Shown here in pieces: positions 8,805-19,199 of a stretch of 64,000 bases of DNA (position 1 is the first letter of the stretch; the number at the start of each line of letters is the position of its first letter). Below the pieces are notes generated by a model that ran no database searches, was not told where the DNA came from, and saw only the letters and a list, made by a program, of their open reading frames with translations. Source of the DNA: Solobacterium sp. (lineage in GTDB: Bacteria; Bacillota_I; Bacilli_A; Erysipelotrichales; Erysipelotrichaceae); assembly GCA_024693325.1 (NCBI GenBank), contig JAILLA010000031.1, forward strand, positions 1 through 64,000, in the 5' to 3' direction. A program made the position numbers and the translations under genes.

Positions 8805-10730
8805 TTACAGTTCCAGTACACGCATTGTGTTGTAGCCCTGGTGGATCGCGTCAATGATCTTGCCCATTCTGACATTGTCGCCGATCTGTGCGCATTCAAA
8901 TCCTGCGTCAACGATAGATTCGTACAGTGTCTGGTCAGGACGGAAGCCTGCCGCAAAGACAACGGTATCGCAGTTCAGGACACATTCCTGATCATCCTTG
9001 ATGTATTTGACGCCGTCATCCAGGATCTCTGTCAGTCTGGCGCTGCAGATGACTTCCGCTCCGGAGTTCTTGAGCAGATATTTGAGATTCTGTTCATTTG
9101 CGACGAATGAGCCGCCTCTGGCCATGATCTTATCCAGCATCTCAACGATCGTAACTTTCTTTCCCTTCATGGCAAGATGTGCAGCCAGTTCACAGCCGAC
9201 ATCACCGCCGCCGATGACGACGACATGGTCTCCGGTCTCCTCTTCTCCCAGGAATACAGGGATCGCTGTTTTGACAAACGGTTTGTCATATCCCGGTACA
9301 CGGATGATGATCGGGTCACATCCGGACGCGACTACGGTAAAGTCAGGATCAAATGCCTTGACGTCTTCCAGGGTGGCTGTCTTGTTCAGTTCCACATGTA
9401 CGCCGTACTTGTAAACCTGACGTTCCAGATATGCCACCTGATCTTGTACATCTTTCTTGAAATCAGGAGCACCGGCTGCTGCCATGGCACCGCCCATCCT
9501 GTTTTTCTTTTCCCAGAGGGTAACATCAAAGCCTCTTTGGGCAGCTGTGGCAGCTGCCTTCATACCGCCGGGACCTGCTCCGATGACAAGGATCCTTTTC
9601 TTTTCCTTCACAGGTGTCAGTTCATATTCTGTTTCATGCATTGCTTCAGGGTTGACGGCGCAGGGTCTTGGCCAGCCCTTCATGGAGTTGTAATGGCATT
9701 CCGCACAGCCGATGCACGGGTTGATCTCATCGAGCTGTCCTTTCTTTACCTTATTTGGCCAGTACGGATCAGCGATCAGCCCATGACCGATCGCTATCAG
9801 GTCAAGCGCACCGCTCTGCAGCGCTTCTTCCGCAACATCCGGATGATTCAGCTTGCCGTGTGCCATGATCGGAACATTTCCGGTCACGGTTCGGATCGTT
9901 CTGGCTGCCTCAACATCAAAGCCGGGCTGCTGGTAAACACTTGACACCATGCGCCAGCGGCAGGAATAGGCGCCTCTTCCGAAGTGGATCAGGTCTACCA
10001 TTCCGGACTCTGCCAGAGTCTTCGCAATATACAGACCTTCTTCCAGCGGTCTCTCCGGATCATCTACACTGTCGAGTGTCATCTTGACTGCGATCGGATA
10101 GAACTTTCCGCATACCCTGCGCACTTCTTCGATGCACTCCATCATGAAGCGTGTCCGGTTCTCCAGGCTTCCGCCGTATTCATCTGTTCTGTGGTTCCAT
10201 CTTGAAGAGTTGAACTGATCGATCAGATATCCGCCATAGGCATGGATCTCGATGATATCGACACCGGCATCCTGGGCGAACTTTGCGGCAGTACCCATTG
10301 CCTTGACCAGACGCTTGACACCTTCTGTCGGCAGTTCGCGGCAGATCAGTGACGGGTTATAGTAGTTCGGACAGGGACTTGCGGAATACGGCGGTGTATT
10401 GGGATCGATCCAGTTCATCCTGCCGATACCCGGAGACAGCTGGATGCCGAATTTTGCACCGTAATGATGCACTCTTTCAGCAACCTGGTGCAACATGTAT
10501 ACATCCTTGATGCTGGTCAGTTTCTGGCAGGGAGCCGGCTCGAATTCCTCCGAGCAGACAACAGCGCCGGTCAGGATCAGGCCTGCTCCGCCCTTCGCTC
10601 TTTCCCCGTAGTAATTGACATCACGCATGTTGAACCCATACGTATGGTCCGTTGTTGTTCCCATCGGTGCCAGCACGATGCGGTTCTTCAGAGGCATTGT
10701 GCCGATCCGGATCCTTTCAAACAATTTCAT
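8805..10730 (-). CDS. NADH:flavin oxidoreductase/2,4-dienoyl-CoA reductase-like (OYE barrel plus FAD/NAD domain)
   Basis: MKLFERIRIGTMPLKNRIVLAPMGT; CIGCAECHY Fe-S motif; two Rossmann motifs VIGAGPGGMKAA and VIGGGDVGCELA. Confidence 0.92.
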   Translation of the reverse strand: MKLFERIRIGTMPLKNRIVLAPMGTTTDHTYGFNMRDVNYYGERAKGGAGLILTGAVVCSEEFEPAPCQKLTSIKDVYMLHQVAERVHHYGAKFGIQLSPGIGRMNWIDPNTPPYSASPCPNYYNPSLICRELPTEGVKRLVKAMGTAAKFAQDAGVDIIEIHAYGGYLIDQFNSSRWNHRTDEYGGSLENRTRFMMECIEEVRRVCGKFYPIAVKMTLDSVDDPERPLEEGLYIAKTLAESGMVDLIHFGRGAYSCRWRMVSSVYQQPGFDVEAARTIRTVTGNVPIMAHGKLNHPDVAEEALQSGALDLIAIGHGLIADPYWPNKVKKGQLDEINPCIGCAECHYNSMKGWPRPCAVNPEAMHETEYELTPVKEKKRILVIGAGPGGMKAAATAAQRGFDVTLWEKKNRMGGAMAAAGAPDFKKDVQDQVAYLERQVYKYGVHVELNKTATLEDVKAFDPDFTVVASGCDPIIIRVPGYDKPFVKTAIPVFLGEEETGDHVVVIGGGDVGCELAAHLAMKGKKVTIVEMLDKIMARGGSFVANEQNLKYLLKNSGAEVICSARLTEILDDGVKYIKDDQECVLNCDTVVFAAGFRPDQTLYESIVDAGFECAQIGDNVRMGKIIDAIHQGYNTMRVLEL

Positions 10731-10849
10731 GATCATTTCCCTCATTTTCCGGTTCTTTACAGACCGGCTATTTATGACTTAACAATACAATTTTGGCAGT
10801 GTTTACGTCAATCCCGCACAGGAAAAGAAAACGGGCGTGTACCCGTTGG

Positions 10850-11470
10850 TTATCCCTTCAGCCGGTAGGTTCCCCTGCCAGTTTTGATAATCGTTCCCTC
10901 TTCCTGAAGACGCTTCAGGATCCGCAGAAGCTGTCTTTTGGAACAGTGCAGATAGGAAGCCGCGGATGCCACACCGCTCAGTGTCTGATTCTGCAGGTAA
11001 TAGATCGTACGTTCCCTGAGGTCTTCCGGCTCCAGGATATAAGCTGTGGTCAGAGTCAGCTTCCCTGCGACTGACCGCAGCAGGAATGACAGGAACACAG
11101 GATCATTTTCCAGGATGTCGCGATACCTGTTGACATCTACACTCAGACATCTGACCTTGGAAGCCGCTTCAACGATATATGCGGAGACTTCATTGCTGGC
11201 AAACTCAACATCCCCGAGAACCGTGAAGCCTTCCTCTTCCGCAAGCAGTACAGGCGTGCCGTCATTGCGAACATTGCAGATCCGGATCTTACCGCCCACG
11301 GTAAACAGTAGATAGTCGATCGGGTCCATCAGGTTGTTGATGATCTCGCCTTTTGAGAATTCATACAGTTCAAATCCGATCTGGTCCGGGAACCGGAAAA
11401 ACGACCGTACGGAATACCGGTCCAGATAAGCTTCTATTCGTTTATCGTTTTCGATCTTTTTCATAATCAT
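10850..11470 (-). CDS. Crp/Fnr family transcriptional regulator
   Basis: cNMP-binding-like N-terminus (FELYEFSKGEIINNLMDP) and C-terminal HTH (GVASAASYLHCSKRQLLRILKRLQEEGTI). Start placed downstream of the predicted TSS/palindrome. Confidence 0.82.
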   Translation of the reverse strand: MIMKKIENDKRIEAYLDRYSVRSFFRFPDQIGFELYEFSKGEIINNLMDPIDYLLFTVGGKIRICNVRNDGTPVLLAEEEGFTVLGDVEFASNEVSAYIVEAASKVRCLSVDVNRYRDILENDPVFLSFLLRSVAGKLTLTTAYILEPEDLRERTIYYLQNQTLSGVASAASYLHCSKRQLLRILKRLQEEGTIIKTGRGTYRLKG

Positions 11471-11471
11471 A

Positions 11472-11485
11472 GTGACATATGTCAC
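11472..11485. promoter_or_regulatory. Perfect 14-bp palindrome, putative Crp/Fnr-family operator
   Basis: GTGACATATGTCAC, immediately downstream of a minus-strand TATAAT (11491-11496). Confidence 0.6.
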
Positions 11486-11535
11486 CATTTATTATAGATG
11501 AAAAAATATAGAATATAAGCCGTGAGGTGAACTTC

Positions 11536-12861
11536 ATGAACAACGAAATTTTCGAAACGATGCCCGTTCCGAAGGCATATATCAAACTTGCACTTCCGGT
11601 CATGATGAGCAGTGTGCTCATGCTTGTATACAACATGGCGGATACATACTTTATTGCTGCGACAGGCAATACGGATATTGTCGCTGCTGTCTCCTTATGC
11701 GCGCCGGTATTTACATTCCTGATCGCGATCGGCGACATCCTCGGCCTTGGCGGCAGTTCCTATATTTCCCGTCTGCTTGGTTCGGGAAGGACTGATGATG
11801 CAAGAAGGATCTCTGTCTTCTGCCTGTGCGGTTCGATCGTTCTGGGTCTCGTCATTACGCTTGGCCTGCTGCTTGCCAGGACCCCGATCCTGAAGCTGCT
11901 CGGAGCCAGCGCTAATACAGTCGGCTTCGCGTCTGCGTATTATACGTGGATCGCGGCAGGTGCCTCTGTTATCATCTTTTCACTTGTTCCTACAAACTTA
12001 TTGAGAACGGAAGGCCTGGCAGCCAGGGCAATGATCGGTTCCATGCTTGGTTCCATAGTGAACATCATTCTTGACCCGATCTTCATCAGTGTTCTTGGCA
12101 TGGGTGCTGCCGGTGCTGCGATCGCCACCGTGATCGGCAATATCTTTGCGGATATCTATTACATCTATGTCATCACAAAGCATTCAAAGTGTCTTTCGAT
12201 CGATCCCAGAGGTTTTCAGATCAAGGCACATGAGTCAAAAGAAGTACTGCGTATCGGCATCCCTTCCTCTGTCACAAACATCATGCAGAGCATCGGTGTC
12301 ATCCTGCTGAACAACTTCCTGCTTCCCTATGGCAACGAAACGATCGCCGCAATGGGAATCGTTTCCAAGATCACGATGATCGTGATCATGATCATGGTCG
12401 CCTTCTCCTTCGGCGGACAGCCCTTGTACGGTTATCTCTATGGTGCAGGCAATAAGCACCGCTTCCGTGAGGTCATGCGGTTTGCGTACATGCTGGTATG
12501 CGGACTGGGTCTTGCCATCTCCTGTGTACTGTTTGCGGCAGCACCTCTGCTTGTCAGACTGTTTATTCAGGAGGCTTCCTTTGTACAGCTGGCTTCATCC
12601 ATGCTGAGGACGATCCTCTTCGGTATGCCGTTCATCGGCTTCACCATGGTAACGACATGTATCTTCCAGTCCACAGGAAAGGCTTCCGGAGCGCTTGCAT
12701 TAAGTGCCGGAAGACAGGGTTACATTTACGCAGTCGTACTCTTTATCTTATCCGCCCTGTTCGGATATGCCGGTGTCATATCTGCCCAGCCGGCTGCTGA
12801 TGCAGTGTCATCACTGCTTGCGCTGATACTGCTGAAAAAACTGCTGAAAGACTGGATCTGA
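11536..12861 (+). CDS. MATE family efflux transporter
   Basis: 12-TM-like protein with the MATE pattern: LPVMMSSVLMLVYNMADTYFIAATGNTDIVAAVSL. Confidence 0.93.
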   Translation: MNNEIFETMPVPKAYIKLALPVMMSSVLMLVYNMADTYFIAATGNTDIVAAVSLCAPVFTFLIAIGDILGLGGSSYISRLLGSGRTDDARRISVFCLCGSIVLGLVITLGLLLARTPILKLLGASANTVGFASAYYTWIAAGASVIIFSLVPTNLLRTEGLAARAMIGSMLGSIVNIILDPIFISVLGMGAAGAAIATVIGNIFADIYYIYVITKHSKCLSIDPRGFQIKAHESKEVLRIGIPSSVTNIMQSIGVILLNNFLLPYGNETIAAMGIVSKITMIVIMIMVAFSFGGQPLYGYLYGAGNKHRFREVMRFAYMLVCGLGLAISCVLFAAAPLLVRLFIQEASFVQLASSMLRTILFGMPFIGFTMVTTCIFQSTGKASGALALSAGRQGYIYAVVLFILSALFGYAGVISAQPAADAVSSLLALILLKKLLKDWI

Positions 12862-12893
12862 TAAAGTGCATGCAAAGACAGCACTGACAGCTG

Positions 12894-12917
12894 AAAACCG
12901 GTTTGACCGGTTTTTTT
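12894..12917 (+). terminator. Intrinsic terminator
   Basis: AAAACCGGTTTGACCGGTTTTTTT after the MATE gene. Confidence 0.8.
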
Positions 12918-13036
12918 CATGATCAGGTTCCTGCTGTGTAGGATTATCGATAATGTTTTATGGTATGTGACAGGAAAATATCGGATAATGAAAGTACAGG
13001 GAATCATCCGGCCTGCCGGTATTCAAGGTATATAAT

Positions 13037-13642
13037 ATGCGTGAACTGATAAAAGATCCTTTTTATGAACTGATTGAAAAATACGACAGATGCATCATCG
13101 ACTATTGTCTCATTGAGGACGATATCCCTGATCAGGGATACCGTTCGCATAAGGATGCTGTGCTGTTTGCGATGCTCAAATACATCGAACGCTATATTGA
13201 TGAGCAGTTAAGATCCGAGGTCGCGTATGGCAGGAGAGTTCAGGATGAACCGTTCCTGTGGAATCTGGATATGGGAAAGGCAAAGGCCCATCGGATCGAT
13301 CCGGATACTTTGTTCCATGTACCGGTGATCCTCAGGACAGACCGGATCGGCCAGAGGTTCTATGATTGTCCCTGGCCCGACCCTCTTAAAGGCGACCAGA
13401 TACCATATTGGTACGCATTCTGGGAGACCCCGCACACCTCAGGATACGGGCCGGATGAATTCCGTTATGTCAATTCAGTATTGTTCCCGGAGGGAACCGA
13501 TGACCTGGAAATATATGAATGGACGACAGACTGGTCGAATTATTTCGAAGCCGGCCATGAATGGTGGGGAACAGCATGCTGGAGTGTTTACGATAAATAC
13601 ATGAACAGATTCGTTGTCATCATGGCATCCGTCACAGACTGA
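13037..13642 (+). CDS. Hypothetical protein
   Basis: 201-aa ORF on a well-spaced start; Trp/Tyr-rich C-terminus (YWYAFWETPHTSGYG...GHEWWGTACW). Confidence 0.65.
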   Translation: MRELIKDPFYELIEKYDRCIIDYCLIEDDIPDQGYRSHKDAVLFAMLKYIERYIDEQLRSEVAYGRRVQDEPFLWNLDMGKAKAHRIDPDTLFHVPVILRTDRIGQRFYDCPWPDPLKGDQIPYWYAFWETPHTSGYGPDEFRYVNSVLFPEGTDDLEIYEWTTDWSNYFEAGHEWWGTACWSVYDKYMNRFVVIMASVTD

Positions 13643-13724
13643 TGCTGAGCCGGTCAGTTTTACCGGTATCATGTAATCAGAAATCAACAGTTGAACCGCA
13701 TGATCATTGAAAGGAAAAGAACAT

Positions 13725-13958
13725 ATGAAAGTAATTGACGAGCTGCTCGATCTGGGGAACCGCTATGCGGAAAAGAGTACCTGGAAAGATTTCGCCCTCA
13801 CAAAATTCTGCCTCTGCTCGATGGGCGTTGCCATCGGCATGTCCGTCCCGGTGAAATACCGTAAGCCTGTCCTTGCCGGCTGCGCTGTTGTGTTTGCGGC
13901 AACATACATTCCGTTAATGACGAAAGTCTATCAGACAGCCATTGAGAAATTTGACTGA
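13725..13958 (+). CDS. Small membrane-associated hypothetical protein
   Basis: MKVIDELLDLGNRYAEKSTWKDFALTKFCLCSMGVAIGM... with one or two TM segments; RBS GAAAGGAAAAG upstream. Confidence 0.6.
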   Translation: MKVIDELLDLGNRYAEKSTWKDFALTKFCLCSMGVAIGMSVPVKYRKPVLAGCAVVFAATYIPLMTKVYQTAIEKFD

Positions 13959-14055
13959 TCCGGGAAAAGAAACCATAACAGAAAAAAATGATCCAGGCTG
14001 AAATGCAATGATTCCGCCCGGGTCATTTTTATCGTTTGATTGTGCTTTCAGATGA

Positions 14056-14928
14056 TCAGCCCTGTCTTGCTTTCAGCATCTGCATGATCGTATCGAATGT
14101 GACCGTAGCACCCTTGGCAAGACCCGCCTGTTCCTCAATGACTGCGCCATAGTCGACAGCCAGAAGCTCACCGGAGATGAACCTTGCCATATTGCTGTTG
14201 AGGAAGACAACAGGCTCACCCATTTCTTCGGGAACCGCGAGTCTGTGCGCATGTCCGGCTGAAGCAAGCAGTTTGTCTTCTCCGCCGGCAGCCAGCTGGA
14301 ATTCGTCTTTCATACCTGTATTGGTAGAGCCGGGCAGCAGTCCGTTGACCCTGACTCCCTGCTCAGCCATTCTGCTCTGCTGGTATGCGACATAGTAATT
14401 CATTGCGCATTTGGCAAACAGATAACCCAGTGTACCGGGCAGTGCGTTGAGGTTCATTGCCTCAAGAACTGCCTTTTTGTTTTCCCAGCCCTCTGCTTCG
14501 ATCAGAGGCAGATAGTACTTCTTGTTTCCTTCCTCAGCCCAGAGGATTCCGCCTGTGGAAGTGATATAAGCGATCGATCCCCCGCTGCTCATTCTCTTCG
14601 CCAGGTATTCTTCCGTAATATATGTATTGGCGAGCAGGTCAATGGTCACTGTTGTGTTGAAATCCGTTTTGATTCCGGATACACCGGCGATCCCGAAGAA
14701 GCAGTCGATGTGTTCGGGGACTTGGGCAAAGCATGCATCGATGCTGTCCTTTTCACCCAGATTGACCTGGACGAACTGTTCGATCCCTTCGACCGGGCAC
14801 TGATTATAGTCCAGTGCGTACACCTTTGCGCCAAGGTCCACAAGCATTTCCGCCGCTGCTTTTCCCATACCGCTTGAAGCTCCTGTGACGACGCAGATCT
14901 TGTCATTGTATCCAAAGTAATCTTTCAT
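14056..14928 (-). CDS. SDR family oxidoreductase
   Basis: VVTGASSGMGKAAAEML, FFGIAGVSG, YLFAK active-site-like motif. Confidence 0.9.
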   Translation of the reverse strand: MKDYFGYNDKICVVTGASSGMGKAAAEMLVDLGAKVYALDYNQCPVEGIEQFVQVNLGEKDSIDACFAQVPEHIDCFFGIAGVSGIKTDFNTTVTIDLLANTYITEEYLAKRMSSGGSIAYITSTGGILWAEEGNKKYYLPLIEAEGWENKKAVLEAMNLNALPGTLGYLFAKCAMNYYVAYQQSRMAEQGVRVNGLLPGSTNTGMKDEFQLAAGGEDKLLASAGHAHRLAVPEEMGEPVVFLNSNMARFISGELLAVDYGAVIEEQAGLAKGATVTFDTIMQMLKARQG

Positions 14929-15023
14929 TTTGTTTTTCCTCCATACACACATTAGCATTCCCGTCCCTTCAAAAAGTTTGCAAATCATGCCGATCTGTTA
15001 ACTTTTAATGATAAAATATATCC

Positions 15024-15545
15024 ATGAACAAAACAGCTGACAGCAACCGCAGCAGCATTGAAAAAGCCCTGCTGAAACTGATGAAAAAGCAGGATTTTGA
15101 ACATATTACGATCACGGATATCTGCCGGGAAGCATCCGTTTCAAGAACGACCTTTTATCATCATTTTACCGGTGCGGATGATGTCCTGCTGTCAGCTTAC
15201 GAAACAGCGCACGAACTGGCATTCGGAGGACACGAATGGACACTGGAGTACTTTAAAAGTGATCAGTTCATCAAAGATATGATCCGGTTCTTTGATGTCA
15301 ATTCAGATCTCATGCTCGAATTGAGACACTGGGATCTCTTGAGCAGGATCTCCTGGCTTCCAACCGAAAAATCACTGCATTCTGCTTCCGAAGAAACCGA
15401 CATGGTCCTGTCTAAATATCCCGCCTATACCATGATATATTTCTGGGGCAGCTATTTTTCGATCTGTTCGATGTGGCTGCGCAGCGGCAAGAAAGAAACA
15501 CCGCAGCAGATGTATGAGATCATCTCTTACATGAACAAACTCTGA
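15024..15545 (+). CDS. TetR/AcrR family regulator
   Basis: ITITDICREASVSRTTFYHHFTGADDVLLSAYE; divergent from the SDR gene. Confidence 0.9.
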   Translation: MNKTADSNRSSIEKALLKLMKKQDFEHITITDICREASVSRTTFYHHFTGADDVLLSAYETAHELAFGGHEWTLEYFKSDQFIKDMIRFFDVNSDLMLELRHWDLLSRISWLPTEKSLHSASEETDMVLSKYPAYTMIYFWGSYFSICSMWLRSGKKETPQQMYEIISYMNKL

Positions 15546-15679
15546 ACAAACGACAGCCGGAAAAACGATGTGCATTTCTGTCAAACACGGATCGCAAAAG
15601 ACAGATCTGAGCAGTAACTGACAGGATATCTTTTTTCCCTGCTGGTATATTGACTTTGTCAAAGAAAGGAATGTTCACA

Positions 15680-16576
15680 ATGGAATGGCTTACCAGTATC
15701 CGCACGGCAATTGAATATATCGAGGAACACCTTACGGATGATCTGAACATCCAGGATATTGCCGATCAGGTACATATGTCACCGTTCTTTCTGCAAAAAG
15801 GGTTTTCCCTGATGACGTCTTACGGCATAGGCGAATATATCAGAAACCGCAGACTGTATGAGGCTGCCGCAGAACTGAAGGAAACTGATGAGAAGGTGAT
15901 CGATATCGCCTATCGTTACGGCTATGAGACACCGGAAAGCTTTGCAAAAGCATTCTCACGGTTCCATAATGCTTCACCTTCCCAGGTCAGGAACGGTGCT
16001 GCATTCAGCGTATTTCTTCCTTTGACGATCAGTCTGGACGTTAAAGGAGGAAATCAGATGGACTACAAGATCACACAGATGTTCTCGCTGAAACTGATCG
16101 GTTTTCAAAGAGTGTTTGAAATGGAGACTTCCTATAAAGAGATCCCGGAGTTCTGGGATGAGATCTGTGAGAAATACGCGGATCATGTCTATGCAGGAAA
16201 CGAACCGGCAAATCCTTATGAAAAAGCGATCATAGACAACTGCATCGGTGAGTACGGTGTCTGTATCGATGATCAGGGTGAAGGAAAATTCAGGTATCTG
16301 ATCGCAGGCAGATATGCCGGAGGAGAAGTTCCCGATGGTATGGCTGTCTATGAATTCCCAAGAGGTGACTGGGCAGTATTCAATTGTCTGGGTCCCCTGC
16401 CCAATGCAATGCAGAGCGTCAACACACGCATTTTCAAAGAATGGCTGCCGGGAAATCCGGAATATGAATTATGCGGTAACGCCAATGTGGAATGGTATGA
16501 CTGTATCAACGGCGAAAAGTCCGATCCGGATTACCACAGCGCGATCTGGGTACCGGTCAGAAGAAAAAGCAAATAG
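15680..16576 (+). CDS. AraC family regulator with GyrI-like effector-binding domain
   Basis: N-terminal double HTH (LNIQDIADQVHMSPFFLQKGFSLMTSYGIGEYI...VIDIAYRYGYETPESFAKAFSRFHNASPSQVR) plus a C-terminal GyrI-like domain. Confidence 0.92.
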   Translation: MEWLTSIRTAIEYIEEHLTDDLNIQDIADQVHMSPFFLQKGFSLMTSYGIGEYIRNRRLYEAAAELKETDEKVIDIAYRYGYETPESFAKAFSRFHNASPSQVRNGAAFSVFLPLTISLDVKGGNQMDYKITQMFSLKLIGFQRVFEMETSYKEIPEFWDEICEKYADHVYAGNEPANPYEKAIIDNCIGEYGVCIDDQGEGKFRYLIAGRYAGGEVPDGMAVYEFPRGDWAVFNCLGPLPNAMQSVNTRIFKEWLPGNPEYELCGNANVEWYDCINGEKSDPDYHSAIWVPVRRKSK

Positions 16577-16584
16577 GTTTATGT

Positions 16585-16610
16585 GCTCCGGGAATCGTTC
16601 CCGGAGTTTT
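16585..16610 (+). terminator. Intrinsic terminator
   Basis: CTCCGGGAATCGTTCCCGGAGTTTTT. Confidence 0.85.
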
Positions 16611-16732
16611 TTACGATCCTCAGACAGGGATTCCGGGATAAAAACGGAAGCTGTATCTGTATAATGGAATATATGGATCTCATTTGACCGAAAACAAAAA
16701 CCCGGAAAAGAACAGCAGAATTCCTGATCCGT

Positions 16733-17272
16733 ATGAAAAAGCCTGCAGCATCAGTTTATTTCACAGTAGAGGAGAACAAAGGTATGTTATTGATCATTGA
16801 AGGAATGGCCATGTGTCTGATCATCCTGCTGGTTTGTGTTATAGGGATCGCACACGATGGTCCCGCAGGACTGGTCACCTTTTATGAACAGGATGTGAAG
16901 GACAGAGTCATTGAACTTGGTCTGACGACTCCTGAAAAGATCCGGAAAAGTACGATCATATCAGGGATCGCGGTCTTCATCCCGGTACTGGTGCTGATCC
17001 CGTATATGGTCTACGGGATCAACGGTGCAGAAGGTTTCAGACAGGGATTTACAGAGATGATTGCGATCGGTATGATCTATGGTCTGTTTGACAGGTTCTT
17101 TATCGATTACTATTGGGTGGGAAAGACCAATGCATGGAATATTCCCGGCACAGAAGACCTGAAGCCATATATTCCCAGACAGGCCCTGATCCGGAAATGG
17201 TTTGGAACCCTGATCGGTTTCCCGATCATATTCGCCTTGATCGCATGGATCATGACATTATTCGGAAAGTAA
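16733..17272 (+). CDS. Hypothetical membrane protein
   Basis: Multiple TM-like segments; true start may be MLLIIEGMAM (about 16784). Confidence 0.6.
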   Translation: MKKPAASVYFTVEENKGMLLIIEGMAMCLIILLVCVIGIAHDGPAGLVTFYEQDVKDRVIELGLTTPEKIRKSTIISGIAVFIPVLVLIPYMVYGINGAEGFRQGFTEMIAIGMIYGLFDRFFIDYYWVGKTNAWNIPGTEDLKPYIPRQALIRKWFGTLIGFPIIFALIAWIMTLFGK

Positions 17273-17279
17273 GAAAATT

Positions 17280-17711
17280 ATGGATGAATTATCAGAACAG
17301 TATTTTGTACAGACATTTGTCAGAAAGAGCAGACGGGAAAGGCTCCTTTTCGAGCTGATGACACCCCGGAAACGATATGACGGGATCAGCCGCTTCTGTC
17401 ATCAGGCAGACGAAGTGCTTGACCACTCAAAGATCATCATGAGCGGAGAAGACATCGACCGTCTCCCGGAATTTGAACGTTTCGTCCGCACGCATGATGA
17501 GATCTGTTATATCCTGTCGCCTGACGGTTTTGTTGACGGACAGTCTGTCCCGCTGAAGGACGCAGTTCAGATGGCTGTGATGTGTCCCGATGCTGTGGTG
17601 ATCATAGGAAGTTCCTTTGCCATGGTATTCGGTGAACCCGCTAAAGGCGGCAGAGGAAAATACCTTCTGGCTCAGCAGAGAAAGCCAGCAGAAGAGATAC
17701 GAAAATATTGA
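17280..17711 (+). CDS. Hypothetical protein
   Basis: 143-aa ORF, 8 bp after the preceding gene and immediately before the serine hydrolase gene. Confidence 0.6.
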   Translation: MDELSEQYFVQTFVRKSRRERLLFELMTPRKRYDGISRFCHQADEVLDHSKIIMSGEDIDRLPEFERFVRTHDEICYILSPDGFVDGQSVPLKDAVQMAVMCPDAVVIIGSSFAMVFGEPAKGGRGKYLLAQQRKPAEEIRKY

Positions 17712-17718
17712 GGTACGC

Positions 17719-18702
17719 ATGATGAACAAAGAAGAACTCATCACTTATGTCAGAGAAAAAGAACCGAACATCAATCAGATCTGTGTCTGGAAAGACGGGA
17801 AAGAGATCTTTTCCGAGGAATGGAACGGATATCGAAAAACAGACTGCACACACGTGATGTCCGCAACAAAAAGCATCGTCTCCCTGCTTGTCGGTATAGC
17901 TGTTGATATGAAACTGATCCGCAGTACGGAAGAAAAAGTACTTTCCTTTTTTCCTGATTACAAGGTCAAGCGCGGAGAAACGACGATACAGGATGTCACG
18001 ATCAGGCATCTTCTGACGATGCGCGCGCCCTATAAGGGAAAAGGAGACCCGTGGTCAAAGGTCTGTTCCAGTGAAGACTGGACGAGTGCCTCGCTTGATT
18101 TTCTGGGAGGCAGAAAAGGCATCACAGATGAATTTGATTACCGCACAGTCTGCCTCCACATCCTCTCAGGTATCCTGTATAAAGCAACCGGAATGAAGAC
18201 AGTGGATTTTACGAACAGGTATCTGTTCACGCCATTAGGTATTCCTGAACATGAGAACTATTACGCGATGAATGCGGAAGAGCATAAGCAGTTCACGATC
18301 TCAAAGACACCCAAAGGCAATATCTGGTTTGCAGATCCGGATGGCCTCGGGACACCAGGATACGGCTTGTGCATGTGCGCTGAGGATATGGCCAGGATCG
18401 GACAGCTTTGCCTGGACAAAGGATTATGGCAGGGAAACCGGATCATTTCCGAAGAATGGATCTCTGAAATGACCAGGCCGAGACCTGTCGACAGCAAGTA
18501 TTTCCGCGGAATGCAGTATGGTTACCTCTGGTGGATCATTCGCCCTGAGAAGAACATCTATGCCGCCATCGGCAACAGCGGAAATGTCATCTATGTTGAT
18601 CCGGAAGAGAACATCGTTGTTTCTGTTGCCTCTTACTTTAAGCCGACGGTATTCGACAGGGTCGATTTTATCGAAGACATCCTGCTTCCGTATTTCAGAT
18701 GA
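17719..18702 (+). CDS. Serine hydrolase, beta-lactamase/class C-related
   Basis: SATKSIVSLLVG (SxxK), YRTVCLHILSG, GNSGNVIYVDPE. Confidence 0.9.
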   Translation: MMNKEELITYVREKEPNINQICVWKDGKEIFSEEWNGYRKTDCTHVMSATKSIVSLLVGIAVDMKLIRSTEEKVLSFFPDYKVKRGETTIQDVTIRHLLTMRAPYKGKGDPWSKVCSSEDWTSASLDFLGGRKGITDEFDYRTVCLHILSGILYKATGMKTVDFTNRYLFTPLGIPEHENYYAMNAEEHKQFTISKTPKGNIWFADPDGLGTPGYGLCMCAEDMARIGQLCLDKGLWQGNRIISEEWISEMTRPRPVDSKYFRGMQYGYLWWIIRPEKNIYAAIGNSGNVIYVDPEENIVVSVASYFKPTVFDRVDFIEDILLPYFR

Positions 18703-18723
18703 TCAGAACAGCAGGAGACGTAT

Positions 18724-19113
18724 ATGGATTTCAGGATCAGATACCGTGTACATCATCGTGTACCTGCTGCACCGCTTGAAGAAACAAAACAGGAAACGGT
18801 CATCGATCATCACGGAACCGTCATCGTCAGAAACCATGACCGCTCCGGACCTGACGGACATTTCCGTTTATCCGGGCGTACAGAGAGTTCCGTTTCAGCT
18901 GAAGATGCGGAAAACCTGTACAGACAAATCATGGACCTCCTGCATCATCATGAAAGCATAATGCGCAGTAATGATACGGACTGTGAGATCATCCTGGAAG
19001 AGCCGGGAATCAGGATCTCACTGGATGCCGGGCTTTCCGACGGCACGGTGACAGGTGCCAAACTGTTCGAGGCATTCATGGACCGGGCTGTACGATCGAA
19101 AAGATCCGCTTAA
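18724..19113 (+). CDS. Hypothetical protein
   Basis: 129-aa ORF downstream of the hydrolase; no recognised family. Confidence 0.5.
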   Translation: MDFRIRYRVHHRVPAAPLEETKQETVIDHHGTVIVRNHDRSGPDGHFRLSGRTESSVSAEDAENLYRQIMDLLHHHESIMRSNDTDCEIILEEPGIRISLDAGLSDGTVTGAKLFEAFMDRAVRSKRSA

Positions 19114-19199
19114 GATCTGACGCATTGAAAAGATCTCACGTTGGAAGATCGTTGTGCTTCCTTTGTGAGATCTGTTTTTGTGTGTATTGCTGTGATCGG

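Noticed and set aside
9177-9944. 255-aa plus-strand ORF opposite the flavin oxidoreductase
   Set aside because: Antisense shadow ORF within a conserved two-domain enzyme.
8805-14928. Bile-acid (bai-type) operon suggested by the OYE-family enzyme plus an SDR
   Set aside because: The genes are not in one operon and no baiB, baiE, baiF or baiG-type partners are present; the families are too broad for this call.
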